A stretch of 64,000 nt of DNA, from positions 2,666,001 through 2,730,000 of the forward strand of contig NZ_CP095390.1 of assembly GCF_023008585.1 (NCBI RefSeq), read 5' to 3'. Positions 35,836 to 44,561 of the stretch are shown here, one piece after another. How positions within the stretch are numbered: position 1 is the stretch's first letter; every line of letters begins with the position of its first letter. Source of the DNA: Natribaculum breve (GTDB lineage Archaea; Halobacteriota; Halobacteria; Halobacteriales; Natrialbaceae). The notes beneath the pieces were generated by a model. It saw only the letters and a program-made list of their open reading frames with translations. It was not told where the DNA came from and made no database searches. Both the position numbers and the translations under genes were made by a program.

Positions 35836-37023
35836 ATGAAGAGTTTCAGGATCGGATCGCTGTTTGGCATCCCGATCAAGCTCGATCTGACGTTCCTGCT
35901 CGTTCTTCCACTGTTCGCGTACCTGATCGGTGCGCAGGTCGAGCCGATCACCGGCGTTCTCAACGACGTCTGGGATGCCGGAATCGCGACCGACGCGCTG
36001 ACCACCGGCGCGACGCCGTGGATACTCGGGCTGGTCGCGGCGATCGGGCTGTTCGTCGGCGTCGTCCTCCACGAACTCGGTCACTCGCTGACCGCACAGC
36101 GCTACGGGTTCCCGATCGACTCGATCACGCTCTGGCTGTTCGGCGGCATCGCCGCCCTCTCGGAGATGCCCGAGAACTGGCGACAGGAGTTCAACATCGC
36201 CATCGCCGGCCCCATCGTGAGCGTCCTCATCGGGATCGCCTCCTACGGCCTGTTTCTGCTGGCCCCGTCCGTCCTCGGAGATGCCGCGTCGACGGCGACG
36301 CTCAACGGTGCGCTGTTCGTCCTCGGCTACCTCGCCGTGTTGAACGTCGCACTCGCGATCTTCAACATGCTCCCCGCGTTCCCGATGGACGGCGGCCGCG
36401 TCCTGCGGGCGCTGCTCGCCCGGAACCAGCCGTACGCGCAGGCGACCCAGCAGGCTGCGAACGTGGGCAAGCTCTTCGCCATGCTGATGGGGCTGTTCGG
36501 ACTGTTCGCGTTCAACATCATCCTCATCGGCATCGCCTTTTTCGTCTACATCGGCGCGTCGAGCGAAGCCCAGCAGGTGACGATGAAAGCCGCGTTCGAG
36601 GGCGTCACCGTCAGCGACATCATGACGCGCTCTCGAGACCTGCACACCGTCTCCCCACAGACGAGCGTCGCCGACCTCGTCCGCCGGATGTTCAGCGAGC
36701 GCCACACGGGCTATCCCGTCCTCGAGAACGGCCACCTCGCCGGCCTCGTGACGCTCGACGACGCCCAGGAGATCGACCCCGTCGAACGGGACGCCTACAC
36801 GGTCGACGACGTCATGACGACGGACCTGGAGACGATCGAGCCCGACGCGGACGCGATGACCGCCATCGAACGCATGCAACAGAAGAACATCGGCCGCCTG
36901 CTCGTCGTCGACGACGGGAGCCTGATCGGACTCGTCACCCGGACGGACATCATGACCGCCATGGACATCATCAAGCAAAGCGGTGCGATCGACCCGCTCG
37001 AGCGAGGCCAGCCCGCAGACTGA
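35836..37023 (+). CDS. Site-2-protease family membrane metalloprotease with CBS domains
   Basis: 395 residues from ATG 35836 (MKSFRIGSLFGIPIKLDLTF). About six membrane helices carry the M50 motifs: HELGHS near residue 78 and PAFPMDGGRVLRALLA near 180, whose Asp is the third zinc ligand. Two CBS domains follow (VSDIMTRSRDLHTVSPQTSV and VDDVMTTDLETIEPDADAMT), which often sense adenine nucleotides. The family cuts membrane-bound substrates within the bilayer. The substrate is unknown. Single gene. Confidence 0.93.
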   Translation: MKSFRIGSLFGIPIKLDLTFLLVLPLFAYLIGAQVEPITGVLNDVWDAGIATDALTTGATPWILGLVAAIGLFVGVVLHELGHSLTAQRYGFPIDSITLWLFGGIAALSEMPENWRQEFNIAIAGPIVSVLIGIASYGLFLLAPSVLGDAASTATLNGALFVLGYLAVLNVALAIFNMLPAFPMDGGRVLRALLARNQPYAQATQQAANVGKLFAMLMGLFGLFAFNIILIGIAFFVYIGASSEAQQVTMKAAFEGVTVSDIMTRSRDLHTVSPQTSVADLVRRMFSERHTGYPVLENGHLAGLVTLDDAQEIDPVERDAYTVDDVMTTDLETIEPDADAMTAIERMQQKNIGRLLVVDDGSLIGLVTRTDIMTAMDIIKQSGAIDPLERGQPAD

Positions 37024-37074
37024 GACTGATCCTCGAGACTCTCACGTCGGTTTTACGACGTCTGCCAGATGGTG

Positions 37075-37154
37075 ATACTATCGGACGTAACTGTGTGAAG
37101 ATTCTCGCCACCCCGGGACGGCGAGAATCTTTCACGACTTACGTCCGGCAGTAT
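37075..37154. repeat. 80-bp palindromic element, copy 2
   Basis: Identical over 80 bases to copy 1 (10029-10108), with the same 16-base ends and inner hairpin. It starts 51 bases after the S2P gene and is immediately followed by a half copy of a second palindromic family. Confidence 0.9.
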
Positions 37155-37156
37155 AA

Positions 37157-37176
37157 CCAGTCACAGCCACCGTTAT
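37157..37176. repeat. Half of an 82-bp-family palindrome, fused to copy 2
   Basis: CCAGTCACAGCCACCGTTAT matches the right arm of the palindrome at 51270-51351 (CCAGTCACAGCCACCATTAT) at 19 of 20 bases. The left arm is not found next to it, so copy 2 of the 80-bp element appears to have replaced or interrupted it. Confidence 0.7.
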
Positions 37177-37204
37177 GACCCCTCCGTGAAGCCGTCGTCA
37201 AAAG

Positions 37205-37276
37205 TCCGGGTGCGAGAATCGAACCCGCGTCTCAGCCTCCACAAGGCTGAAGGATAACCACTACCCCAACCCGGAC
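37205..37276 (-). tRNA. tRNA-His (anticodon GTG)
   Basis: The cloverleaf reads, on the minus strand, acceptor GTCCGGG with CCCGGAC, anticodon arm CAGCC-TTGTGGA-GGCTG (GTG), and T-arm GCGGGTTCGATTCTCGC. No intron is present and CCA is not encoded. Any G-1 and discriminator lie at the flanks. Confidence 0.95.
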
Positions 37277-37419
37277 GCGCTTGCAACAGTACGTAGTCGA
37301 CGAGTTCCTGAAATACGTTACGCTATCGGCGACGGCGTGTGAATCCCTACCGGGCACCTCGCTCGAGTACGTGCCATCCGCGACGCTTTTCCCGACGGCA
37401 CGAGTAGTTCCGCCAACGC

Positions 37420-37875
37420 GTGGCCATCACCGACAAGATCTACGTCAAAAACCACCGCCAGCTCAGCTCCCAGCTCGAGACCAACATCCCCAAGGGGGCG
37501 TTCAAGGGTGCGACCCTCGACGTCCTCTTTCAGGGCGAGGGACTCGAGAAGCTCGACGACGCCACCAGAGAGCGGGTGCTCGACTTCGCACAGGACTTTC
37601 TCGACTGTGACTGTGACAACAATCCCTACTGTGGCTGTCCGGAACGGAAGTTCATGCGGTACCTGCTCGAGTTGCGCGCCCAGGGGCTCGGTCCCGACGC
37701 CATCGTGGACGTGATGAGCGACGACTACATGGTCTACGCCTACCCCGGCGACGTGCTCTCGTTTCTCGACGACGCCGTCAGAACGCTCGAGGCAGCCGAA
37801 GGGCTGGCAAGCGTGGAAGGCGACGAAGAGAAACGAGACGAGATCAGGCGAGCGAAGCGAGACCTCGAGCGGTAG
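37420..37875 (+). CDS. Conserved haloarchaeal protein with Cys cluster
   Basis: 151 residues from GTG 37420 (AITDKIYVKNHRQLSSQLET). A cysteine group DCDCDNNPYCGCPERKF near residues 65-81 could hold a metal or Fe-S centre. LRAQGLGPDAIVDVMSDDYM and VYAYPGDVLSFLDDAVRTLE follow, then a charged helical tail. I recognise this as a strongly conserved archaeal family (similar to the C-terminal part of DUF5814 proteins) of unknown role. No ATG fits the family start. Confidence 0.75.
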   Translation: MAITDKIYVKNHRQLSSQLETNIPKGAFKGATLDVLFQGEGLEKLDDATRERVLDFAQDFLDCDCDNNPYCGCPERKFMRYLLELRAQGLGPDAIVDVMSDDYMVYAYPGDVLSFLDDAVRTLEAAEGLASVEGDEEKRDEIRRAKRDLER

Positions 37876-37886
37876 AGGCTGGCAGC

Positions 37887-38285
37887 TCAGCGCAACTGGT
37901 ACGGTTCGTCGTCGTCGAGGTCGTCGAGGAGCAGGACCTCGTCGTCCGAATCCAGTCGTTCCCGGAGGTCGGCGACGTAGGCTTTGTGCTCTTCGAGTTG
38001 CTCGCGGAGGTGTTCGGCCTCGAGTTCGAGTCGTTCGTGCTCGCGGACGAAACTCTTGGGCACCTCGACGGTCGGCGGAAACGACGGCTCTTCGCTCTCT
38101 CGCTTGCGGTCCTCGAGTTCGGACTCGGGGACGACCGAGACCTGGCCGTCGTGTTCGACCAGCATGTCGACGTAATCCCGGAAGACCGCGGACAACGAGA
38201 TGTCGCGCTCTTCGGCGATGTCCTGGAGCGCCTCGAACGCGTCCTCGCTCACCCGAAACGAGATCGTCTTGTTCTTGTTGCCCAT
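37887..38285 (-). CDS. Ribbon-helix-helix protein with coiled-coil tail
   Basis: 132 residues. KNKTISFRVSEDAFEALQDI, AEERDISLSAVFRDYVDMLV is a CopG/Arc-type ribbon-helix-helix DNA-binding domain. A coiled coil (SFVREHERLELEAEHLREQL and EEHKAYVADLRERLDSDDEV) and an acidic tail follow. No toxin gene is adjacent, so this is a transcription factor candidate and not an evident antitoxin. It is convergent with the preceding gene. Confidence 0.8.
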   Translation of the reverse strand: MGNKNKTISFRVSEDAFEALQDIAEERDISLSAVFRDYVDMLVEHDGQVSVVPESELEDRKRESEEPSFPPTVEVPKSFVREHERLELEAEHLREQLEEHKAYVADLRERLDSDDEVLLLDDLDDDEPYQLR

Positions 38286-38484
38286 GGTGTCTGTATTCCG
38301 TACGGTGGCTACTTAATCGTTCGTCAGACCGATCGCTCGGCAGACAGGACGGTCGTACGGACGCGGTCGAACGCGCGGTCAGGTCTGCTCGATCGGTGGC
38401 GTCTCGCGATCGGAGCGATCGCTCGAGACGACTCGGTCGATCGAAAACGGCAGGTGGTGGATGGTGGTGTGTCGTGTCGGTCGA

Positions 38485-39111
38485 TCAGGGCGTCGCTTCC
38501 GTCTCCTCTAGGCTCTCGAGTGCCTGGATCACGTCGCGACGGTAGTTCTCGACGGGCGAGTCGTACCGTTCGCGGGCCATCAGGGCGTACTCGTTGCTGG
38601 ATGCAGTCGAAGCTCCTTCGGGATCCGCCTGCTCGGCTTCCCACTCCTCGAACGCCTCGATCCGCTCGAGCGTTCGTTCGGCGGTCTCGACGACCCAGCG
38701 GTCGCGCGTCGCATCGTCGACGACGGCGATCGTCTCGGGGCGGACCGAGACGTTGATCGTCCCCTCTTCGGGTTCGTAGGTTCGGGGTTTGCCGACGACG
38801 GCGACGTACGCCGGCGGTTCGGTCTCCCGGAGCACCGAGGCGGCTTCGGGCTGGTACTGGCCGGCGTAGACGAAGAACGTCCCCGTCGGATCGACGACGC
38901 GGCCCCGCCAGTACTCGCTTTCGTCGCCGACGTCTTCGGTTTCGGTGAGCGTCCCGACGACGAACACGCGGTTCGCACGGTCGCCGGTCGGCAACAGCGC
39001 GTAGTTGGGTGCCCGCTCGTCGTCGCTCTCTTTGAACGTGTACGTCGAATCGTTGAACTCCGAGGCGAAGACGCGACGGGCGACTTCGCGGGTGAGTTGT
39101 GCCTGACTCAT
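38485..39111 (-). CDS. rpap3: RPA-associated protein (RPA family, COG3390 type)
   Basis: 208 residues. TREVARRVFASEFNDSTYTF, APNYALLPTGDRANRVFVVG, YWRGRVVDPTGTFFVYAGQY and TINVSVRPETIAVVDDATRD mark the euryarchaeal RPA-associated OB-fold family. In Haloferax the equivalent protein is encoded with RPA3 and works with it in DNA repair. The start lies one base from the RPA gene's stop, so they are translationally linked. Confidence 0.85.
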   Translation of the reverse strand: MSQAQLTREVARRVFASEFNDSTYTFKESDDERAPNYALLPTGDRANRVFVVGTLTETEDVGDESEYWRGRVVDPTGTFFVYAGQYQPEAASVLRETEPPAYVAVVGKPRTYEPEEGTINVSVRPETIAVVDDATRDRWVVETAERTLERIEAFEEWEAEQADPEGASTASSNEYALMARERYDSPVENYRRDVIQALESLEETEATP

Positions 39112-39112
39112 G

Positions 39113-40042
39113 TCACATCGACCTCGCTTTGATCAGCAGTTCTTCCGCGTCGACTGGCCCGTCGAGTTCCTCGACGTCGTCCGCCAGGACGTAGCGGCCG
39201 AACGTCGGGCCCTCGATCCGGTAGTACGTCCCGAGGATCTTCTCGGCGATCTCGTCTGCGACGACGGTCGTATCCAGCGCGTCCATCGCCATCTCCTTGG
39301 CCTCCTCGAGGCTGATCCCGGTCAGCGCCTCGGTGGCCTCCTTGTCGAAGATGACCTCGTGTGCGTCGATGCCGTCGTCGACGACGCCTTTGATCCGGAG
39401 GTCGAACTCGCCTTCGACCTCGCCGTGTTCGCTACAGCGACCGTTCTGGAGGACGCGGGTGCAGTCCTCGTGGGGACAGCGTTTGATCAGGCCGCTCCCG
39501 CTTTGCATGTCGACGAGTGCGCCCTCGACCTCGCTCGTATCGTTGCCGACCTCGAGGTCCTCGTCGAGTTCCTCGATCACCGTCGTCGAGTTGAGTTTGA
39601 CCGAGTACCGGCCCTGGTACTCGTCGGTGACGACGTTGCGAAGCCGGTAGACGCCGCCTTCCTCGAGCGCGGGCAGGTCCGATTTGGCCCACTTGGTGAA
39701 CTTGATCGTGCCCGTGGGGTCGCCCAGCAGACCGACCTGTGCGATGGAGTCGCTGCGGGGTTCCCAGAGTTCGATCACCTTCGCGGTGAGGTCGATCCAC
39801 TGTTCGGGTTCGTCCACATCCTCGACGCTGGCCTCCTGGCTGGCGCTGCCGGCGAGGTCGTCGCGCTCTAAGCCCGCCTCGTCGAGGTAGTGGTTGGTGA
39901 CGCTGCGTCGCGCCTCGTCGATCGGTACTTTGTACTCGTCGACCAGCGTCGTCAGTCGTCCTTCGACGTCCTCGACGTCGACGTCGAGGTGGTCCGAAAA
40001 CTGCTCGTGTATGTCTTCCGCGTGCTGTCGTACGTCGCTCAT
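39113..40042 (-). CDS. rpa3: Replication protein A (single-stranded DNA-binding protein)
   Basis: 309 residues from ATG 40042. A helical N-terminus (HAEDIHEQFSDHLDVDVEDV) precedes an OB-fold (WIDLTAKVIELWEPRSDSIA, GLLGDPTGTIKFTKWAKSDL) and a zinc finger CPHEDCTRVLQNGRCSEH near residues 187-204. This is the layout of haloarchaeal RPA3. It coats ssDNA in replication and repair. It is followed at once by its associated-protein gene. Confidence 0.9.
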   Translation of the reverse strand: MSDVRQHAEDIHEQFSDHLDVDVEDVEGRLTTLVDEYKVPIDEARRSVTNHYLDEAGLERDDLAGSASQEASVEDVDEPEQWIDLTAKVIELWEPRSDSIAQVGLLGDPTGTIKFTKWAKSDLPALEEGGVYRLRNVVTDEYQGRYSVKLNSTTVIEELDEDLEVGNDTSEVEGALVDMQSGSGLIKRCPHEDCTRVLQNGRCSEHGEVEGEFDLRIKGVVDDGIDAHEVIFDKEATEALTGISLEEAKEMAMDALDTTVVADEIAEKILGTYYRIEGPTFGRYVLADDVEELDGPVDAEELLIKARSM

Positions 40043-40046
40043 ACTG

Positions 40047-40106
40047 TCACGCCTCCTCCTGTGTCTCGATGGGAGGCATACCGCGTTTCGCTCCCGATCG
40101 TATTTA
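40047..40106 (-). promoter_or_regulatory. rpa3 promoter and Shine-Dalgarno
   Basis: On the minus strand GTTTAAATACG (40096-40106) is a strong TATA box. Its spacing predicts a leader of about 30 bases, and within it GGAGGAGG occurs about eight bases before the ATG at 40042. A leader with a clear Shine-Dalgarno is the exception among genes in this window. Confidence 0.6.
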
Positions 40107-40146
40107 AACTGCCGGGACCGGAGTGAAAGTGAACGGCAAACGGCGA

Positions 40147-41391
40147 CTACGGCGACTCGACGTCGACTTCGACGGCGTTCGGTTCGACCGCGTTCGCGGC
40201 GTAGCCGCCCTCGTTCCAGGGGAACTCGTCGTCCTCGAGTGCGTCCCGCCACGCGTCGGGGTTCGAGATTCGCATCGGCTGTCGCCGGCCCCGGTCGTCG
40301 GTCGCACGCGACGCGAGGACGTGCCTCCCCGGCGTCGCGTCCCAGTCGTAGCGGAACAGTCGCCACGCGCCCGCGTAGTCGGGACCGAACAGTTCCGCAG
40401 CGTGCCAGGTGTCGCCGCCGTCTGTCGACACCTCGACCTGCGTGACGTCGTCGTCGCCAGCCCACGCCACGCCGGTGATCTCGACCGTCTCGTCGTCGGA
40501 AACGGAGACGGTCGACTCGCCGTCGGGCGTTCCGATGACCGACATCACGGTCTGGTCGAACGTGTACGGGTGTTCCGGCTCGCCAGTCTCGAGTTGGTCC
40601 CACGTGTCGACCGTCTCGACGGTCTCGTTCGACTCGGGTTCGACGTCGGCGGGGTGGAGCCGGTAGGCTTCCTGCTGCCAGTAGGCGTGTTCGCCGGGTC
40701 GATCGAGCGAGTTTTCGACGACCATCGTGTCCATGAGCCGCAGCTCCTCGACCCACTTGACGCTGTTTACGCCGTACCAGCCGGGGACGATCACTCGAAC
40801 CGGGAACCCGTGTTCGGGAGGCAGCGGCTGGCCGTTCATCTCGTAGGCGAGGATGCAGTCGTCTATGGCCTTCGAGAGCGGGATCGACCGTGCGAAGACG
40901 TCCTCGCCGTCCGACGGATCGCCGCCGACGGCCGTGAGCCACGCGTCGTCGACTCCGCTATCCAGCTGGTCGCGGATCACGGAGCTGATCGGCGTCCCCG
41001 TCCAGACGGCCGTCCCGGCGGCCTCGTAGCCCCACTGGACGCTGCCCGTCTCCGGACGGTGCTGTCCGCGACCGTTGCCGGCACACTCCATCGTGTGTGC
41101 GACCGCGACCGTCGGGAACTCGTCTTTGAGTTCCGCCAGCGCGTACTCGCCCTCGAGAGAACCCGTCAACGAGACGGTCCACGAGTCCGCCTCGGCGTCG
41201 GGGATGTCGTTTCGGTGACAGACGAAGTGTTCGCCGACGGGCGTCAGCCAGTTCGCGTAGGTTCGCCTGCTGGCCGCGCCGACGACGGTGTACTTGTCTT
41301 CCTCGTCTCGCGTCTCCCGGACGCCGCCCTTTCGCTCGAGGATCGCGTCGATCTCGTCGTGGCGGCTCGCTCGAGACTGGTCTGTGGCCAT
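40147..41391 (-). CDS. Sulfite-oxidase-family molybdopterin protein
   Basis: 414 residues from ATG 41391 (MATDQSRASRHDEID). The Mo-ligand Cys is in ECAGNGRGQHRP near residue 100. VQWGYEAAGTAVWTGTPISS, GFPVRVIVPGWYGVNSVKWV and RLMDTMVVENSLDRPGEHAY are the Moco-binding blocks, and a C-terminal dimerisation Ig-like domain follows (VEITGVAWAGDDDVTQVEVS). There is no Tat signal and no heme domain, so it appears cytosolic and needs another electron acceptor. The substrate may be sulfite or other. Confidence 0.88.
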   Translation of the reverse strand: MATDQSRASRHDEIDAILERKGGVRETRDEEDKYTVVGAASRRTYANWLTPVGEHFVCHRNDIPDAEADSWTVSLTGSLEGEYALAELKDEFPTVAVAHTMECAGNGRGQHRPETGSVQWGYEAAGTAVWTGTPISSVIRDQLDSGVDDAWLTAVGGDPSDGEDVFARSIPLSKAIDDCILAYEMNGQPLPPEHGFPVRVIVPGWYGVNSVKWVEELRLMDTMVVENSLDRPGEHAYWQQEAYRLHPADVEPESNETVETVDTWDQLETGEPEHPYTFDQTVMSVIGTPDGESTVSVSDDETVEITGVAWAGDDDVTQVEVSTDGGDTWHAAELFGPDYAGAWRLFRYDWDATPGRHVLASRATDDRGRRQPMRISNPDAWRDALEDDEFPWNEGGYAANAVEPNAVEVDVESP

Positions 41392-41473
41392 AGGTGGCAT
41401 GCAACACGATGAAAGAAAATCTTTCGCCACGACTCGAGGCGGTCGGTTCGTCGACCTCGTTCCCACCTGTCTC

Positions 41474-41553
41474 ATACTATCGGACGTAACTGTGTGAAGA
41501 TTCTCGCCACCCCGGGACGGCGAGAATCTTTCATGACGTACGTCCGGCAGTAT
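41474..41553. repeat. 80-bp palindromic element, copy 3
   Basis: Same 80-base element as copies 1 and 2 with two changes in the right arm (ATGACGTACG for ACGACTTACG). It lies between the divergent sulfite-oxidase-like gene and the small gene at 41605. Confidence 0.9.
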
Positions 41554-41604
41554 CAGCAGGAACCGGCGACGAGACTATGTGGCCACCCGTTCAACGGAAC
41601 GATA

Positions 41605-41916
41605 ATGGCGGATCGTCGTCGACTCGAGCGGTTTCTCCGTTCGAAACTTCGGGAGGCAGGCCAGCAGTACGAGGAGTTTCGCAAGTCGACCGACGGACAG
41701 CTCGGAGAGGCCCGCGAGGCGTACCGGATCGCCAGGAACGCCCGCGGGCTGCCGACCGACGACGCGGGACGGGCGAAGATCGTCTGTCGTCGGTACGCCG
41801 AACGGCGGGCGGCGAAACTCGACGAGGAGTTCCGTCCGGCGTGTTACGAGGCGGGCCACCCCGACTGCGAGGGCTGCGTCGAGGACGTCCACGAGGGACG
41901 AATCGAGACGTGGTGA
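41605..41916 (+). CDS. Small conserved haloarchaeal protein with C-terminal Cys/His
   Basis: 103 residues from ATG 41605 (MADRRRLERFLRSKLREAGQ). Basic helical N-terminus, then DAGRAKIVCRRYAERRAAKL and CYEAGHPDCEGCVEDVHEGR, whose Cys/His (CxxxGHxDCxxCxxxVH) could bind zinc. It is a conserved haloarchaeal type, function unknown. The longer frame from 41494 begins inside the palindromic repeat and is rejected. Confidence 0.75.
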   Translation: MADRRRLERFLRSKLREAGQQYEEFRKSTDGQLGEAREAYRIARNARGLPTDDAGRAKIVCRRYAERRAAKLDEEFRPACYEAGHPDCEGCVEDVHEGRIETW

Positions 41917-41961
41917 CGGGCGACCGCGAACTGTTTTCCCCGTCCGGAGTGAATCGCCGAC

Positions 41962-42981
41962 ATGGATCGGCCGATCGTCGCCTGCGTCCTCGCCGGCGGG
42001 ACCGGAACGCGACTGTACCCCGCGAGTCGGAGCGACCGTCCGAAGCAGTTTCACGCTCTCGCGGGCGAGACACCCCTGCTCTCGCGGACGCTCGAGCGTG
42101 TCGGCTTCGCGGACGAGCGGTACGTGCTCACGCGCGAGGCGTTCGCCGACGACGTTCGCGAACTCGCACCCGACGTGGGAGTGCTGGTCGAACCCGCACC
42201 GAGAGACACCGGCCCGGCGCTCGTCTACGCGGCGTGGCGACTCCGCGAGCAGGTCGACGACGCGGTCCTCGTCTGTCTGCCGAGCGACCACCACGTCGGC
42301 GACGACCGGGCGTTCGCACGAGCGCTCGAGCGGGCGGCCCGGATCGCCGCCGACACCGGAGACCTGGTCACGCTCGGCGTCGCGCCGACGCGACCGGCGA
42401 CGGGCTACGGCTACGTCGTCCCCGAGGACGACCCGACGGCAGACGGATACGCACCCGTCTCGCGATTTCGAGAGAAACCGGACCGCGAGACGGCCACGCG
42501 GTTGCTCGAGCGCGACGCCTACTGGAACGCCGGCATCTTCGCGTGGACGCCAGAGGCGCTGTTGCGGGAGGCCCGGCGCTCGCCACTGGAGCCGATGCTG
42601 TCGGCGCTCGAGGACGGCGACCTCGAGGCCGCGTTCGCCGCCGTCGACCCGGAGAGCGTCGACTACGCGATCATGGAGCGAACCGATCGGGCAGCCGTCA
42701 CGCCGCTTTCGGTCGAGTGGGACGACCTCGGGACGTGGGATTCGATCGGCACGATACTCGAGGGAGGGGACGACGAGAACGTCCGTCTCGACGGGGACGC
42801 GGTGCTGTCGGTCGACGCAACGGGCAACGTCGTCGCCGCACCCGAGACGCACGTCTCGCTCGTCGGCGTCGAGGACCTGGTCGTCGCCGCGTTCGACGAC
42901 CGACTCCTCGTCGCGTCGCGGGACGACGCCGAGCGCGTCCGGGAGGTCGTCTCGCGCCTGCGCGAAGAAGGCGAGTTTTGA
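41962..42981 (+). CDS. Mannose-1-phosphate guanylyltransferase
   Basis: 339 residues. The nucleotidyltransferase signature is complete: VACVLAGGTGTRLYPASRSD with RPKQF, then LVEPAPRDTGPALVYAAW, LVCLPSDHHVGDDRAF, TGYGYVVPED, FREKPDRETATRLLERDAY, WNAGIFAW and VEWDDLGTWDSIG. It makes GDP-mannose from GTP and mannose-1-P for protein glycosylation or surface polysaccharide. It lies 45 bases behind the preceding gene on the same strand. There is no C-terminal phosphomannose isomerase domain. Confidence 0.93.
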   Translation: MDRPIVACVLAGGTGTRLYPASRSDRPKQFHALAGETPLLSRTLERVGFADERYVLTREAFADDVRELAPDVGVLVEPAPRDTGPALVYAAWRLREQVDDAVLVCLPSDHHVGDDRAFARALERAARIAADTGDLVTLGVAPTRPATGYGYVVPEDDPTADGYAPVSRFREKPDRETATRLLERDAYWNAGIFAWTPEALLREARRSPLEPMLSALEDGDLEAAFAAVDPESVDYAIMERTDRAAVTPLSVEWDDLGTWDSIGTILEGGDDENVRLDGDAVLSVDATGNVVAAPETHVSLVGVEDLVVAAFDDRLLVASRDDAERVREVVSRLREEGEF

Positions 42982-43037
42982 CGCGGACGGAATCGGCGTG
43001 ATTCCGACGGAGTCCGTCGACTGCAGTCGGAGCCGCG

Positions 43038-43628
43038 CTACCAGTCGTCCTCGTCGACGTACGGGTAACTCCAGAGGGCCACCTGGAGCACGACCGACTT
43101 GAACCAGGCGTGGTACATCTTCTGGACGTCCTCGTCCGTGTGGTCGCCGTTCTCGAGGAACTCGCGGATAGTCGCCGTGATCGGGTAGATGAACCCGACG
43201 ACGTACCGGAGGTGGATGTGGGGAACGGCGTCGGCGTCGTCGGCCTCGTTTTTCTTCGAGCGGTGGTGTCGTCGGCCGATCTCGAACTGGTAGGCGAGCC
43301 ACTCGTCGTCGTAGGGCGTATCACACGTGTCGAGGACCCACTGCTCGAAGCGGGCGCGGACCCGGTCGAGGTACTCCTCGTCCGGATTCCCCTCGCCGTC
43401 CGTGAAGTAGTACAGCAGGAAGTCGTGGTCGCCGACGAAGCCGTACCACAGATCCAGGATCTCGTCGGTCTGGTCCTCGAGGACGTCGCCGGCCATCCGC
43501 AGGTACTCCTCGTCTTCCTCGGTGAACATCACCGACTGCTTGAGTCGGTCGAACGCCTCCTCGTCGATCGGTGCCTCGGGGATCGATTCGTCGCCCAGCG
43601 CGTAGCCGGGTATCTCGTCGGTACTCAT
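43038..43628 (-). CDS. Protoglobin
   Basis: 196 residues matching archaeal protoglobin. SVMFTEEDEEYLRMAGDVLE, ILDLWYGFVGDHDFLLYYFT, the proximal heme His in QFEIGRRHHRSKKNEAD near residue 119, HIHLRYVVGFIYPITATIRE and MYHAWFKSVVLQVALWSYPY. It binds heme and gases (O2, CO, NO). It is a single-domain protein with no attached signalling module. Regulation is not evident. Confidence 0.93.
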   Translation of the reverse strand: MSTDEIPGYALGDESIPEAPIDEEAFDRLKQSVMFTEEDEEYLRMAGDVLEDQTDEILDLWYGFVGDHDFLLYYFTDGEGNPDEEYLDRVRARFEQWVLDTCDTPYDDEWLAYQFEIGRRHHRSKKNEADDADAVPHIHLRYVVGFIYPITATIREFLENGDHTDEDVQKMYHAWFKSVVLQVALWSYPYVDEDDW

Positions 43629-43707
43629 AGATTCCCTCCACCGATTTCACGACGCGTGGTACCATAAACCACTGACCCGGCGCAACGCAGCGCCCCACCG
43701 CGTCGGA

Positions 43708-44493
43708 CTACCCGTGTAACAGTCCGCCGTCGATCGGAAACTCGACGCCGTTTACGTAACTCGCCCGCTCGCTCGAGAGGTAGGCGACGGCCTCTCCCAG
43801 TTCTTCGGGGTCGCCGGTGCGGTCCATCGGGACGTCGCTCGCCATCGCCGCGAGCCCGTCCTCGTAGTCCTCGTAGACGCCGCGGTCGACGCGAGCCTCG
43901 ATCAGTTCTTCGATCCGGGGCGTCTCGATCGTCCCCGGCAGAACGGCGTTGGCCCGGATTTCGGGGGCGAACTCCCGCGAGATCGTCTGGACGAGCCCGG
44001 TCACGCCCCGACGAACCGCGTTCGAGAGCACCAGGCCGTCGGCGGCCTCCCTGACGGTTCGCGAGGCGATACAGACGATCGTCCCCGCCTCGGACTCGAG
44101 CAAGTACGGGTGGGCGTTCTCGATCGTCCAGACGACGCTCATCACCAGCAGATCGTACGCCTCGTACCACTGGCGTTCCGTGGTCTCGAGGAACGTCGTA
44201 CTCGGCGGGCCGCCGGCCGAGGTGACGAGGTGGTCCAGTCCGCCGAACTCCGCGACGGTCTCGTCGACGAGCGCCGCGACCTGGTCGGGGTCGGTGACGT
44301 CGGTCTGTCGGGCGACGACCTGGCCCGACGCCGACTCCTCGAGGCGTTTTCGGGCGTCCTCGAGGCGATCGACGTCCCGACCACAGATCGCGACGTTCGC
44401 CCCCTCGCGTGCGAGGACGGTCGCACTCGCCAGCCCGAGACCGCTCGAACCCGCTGTCACCAGGGCCGCGTCGCCGTCGAGTCCCAGGTCCAT
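43708..44493 (-). CDS. SDR-family protein lacking the YxxxK catalytic pair
   Basis: 261 residues from ATG 44493 (MDLGLDGDAALVTAGSSGLG). The Rossmann motif (TAGSSGLG, 13-20), the NAG-equivalent TSAGGPPS and the Ser of CIASRTVRE are present, but the expected Tyr-xxx-Lys is LSNAVRRG, so Tyr and Lys are replaced (by Ser and Arg on standard spacing). This is the BKR-like SDR subgroup with NALR-type sequence. PGTIETPRIEELIEARVDRG and YVNGVEFPIDGGLLHG complete it. Activity is uncertain. Confidence 0.88.
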   Translation of the reverse strand: MDLGLDGDAALVTAGSSGLGLASATVLAREGANVAICGRDVDRLEDARKRLEESASGQVVARQTDVTDPDQVAALVDETVAEFGGLDHLVTSAGGPPSTTFLETTERQWYEAYDLLVMSVVWTIENAHPYLLESEAGTIVCIASRTVREAADGLVLSNAVRRGVTGLVQTISREFAPEIRANAVLPGTIETPRIEELIEARVDRGVYEDYEDGLAAMASDVPMDRTGDPEELGEAVAYLSSERASYVNGVEFPIDGGLLHG

Positions 44494-44561
44494 AGGGGGA
44501 CAGACGCCGTCGCGGTACATATCTCTCGGGGACAGAACGCGACCCGCGAAGCCCCAAGTGG

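Noticed and set aside
37887..38285. Toxin-antitoxin pair with the ribbon-helix-helix protein as antitoxin
   Set aside because: No small toxin gene lies beside it; the neighbours are a convergent Cys-rich protein and RPA genes.
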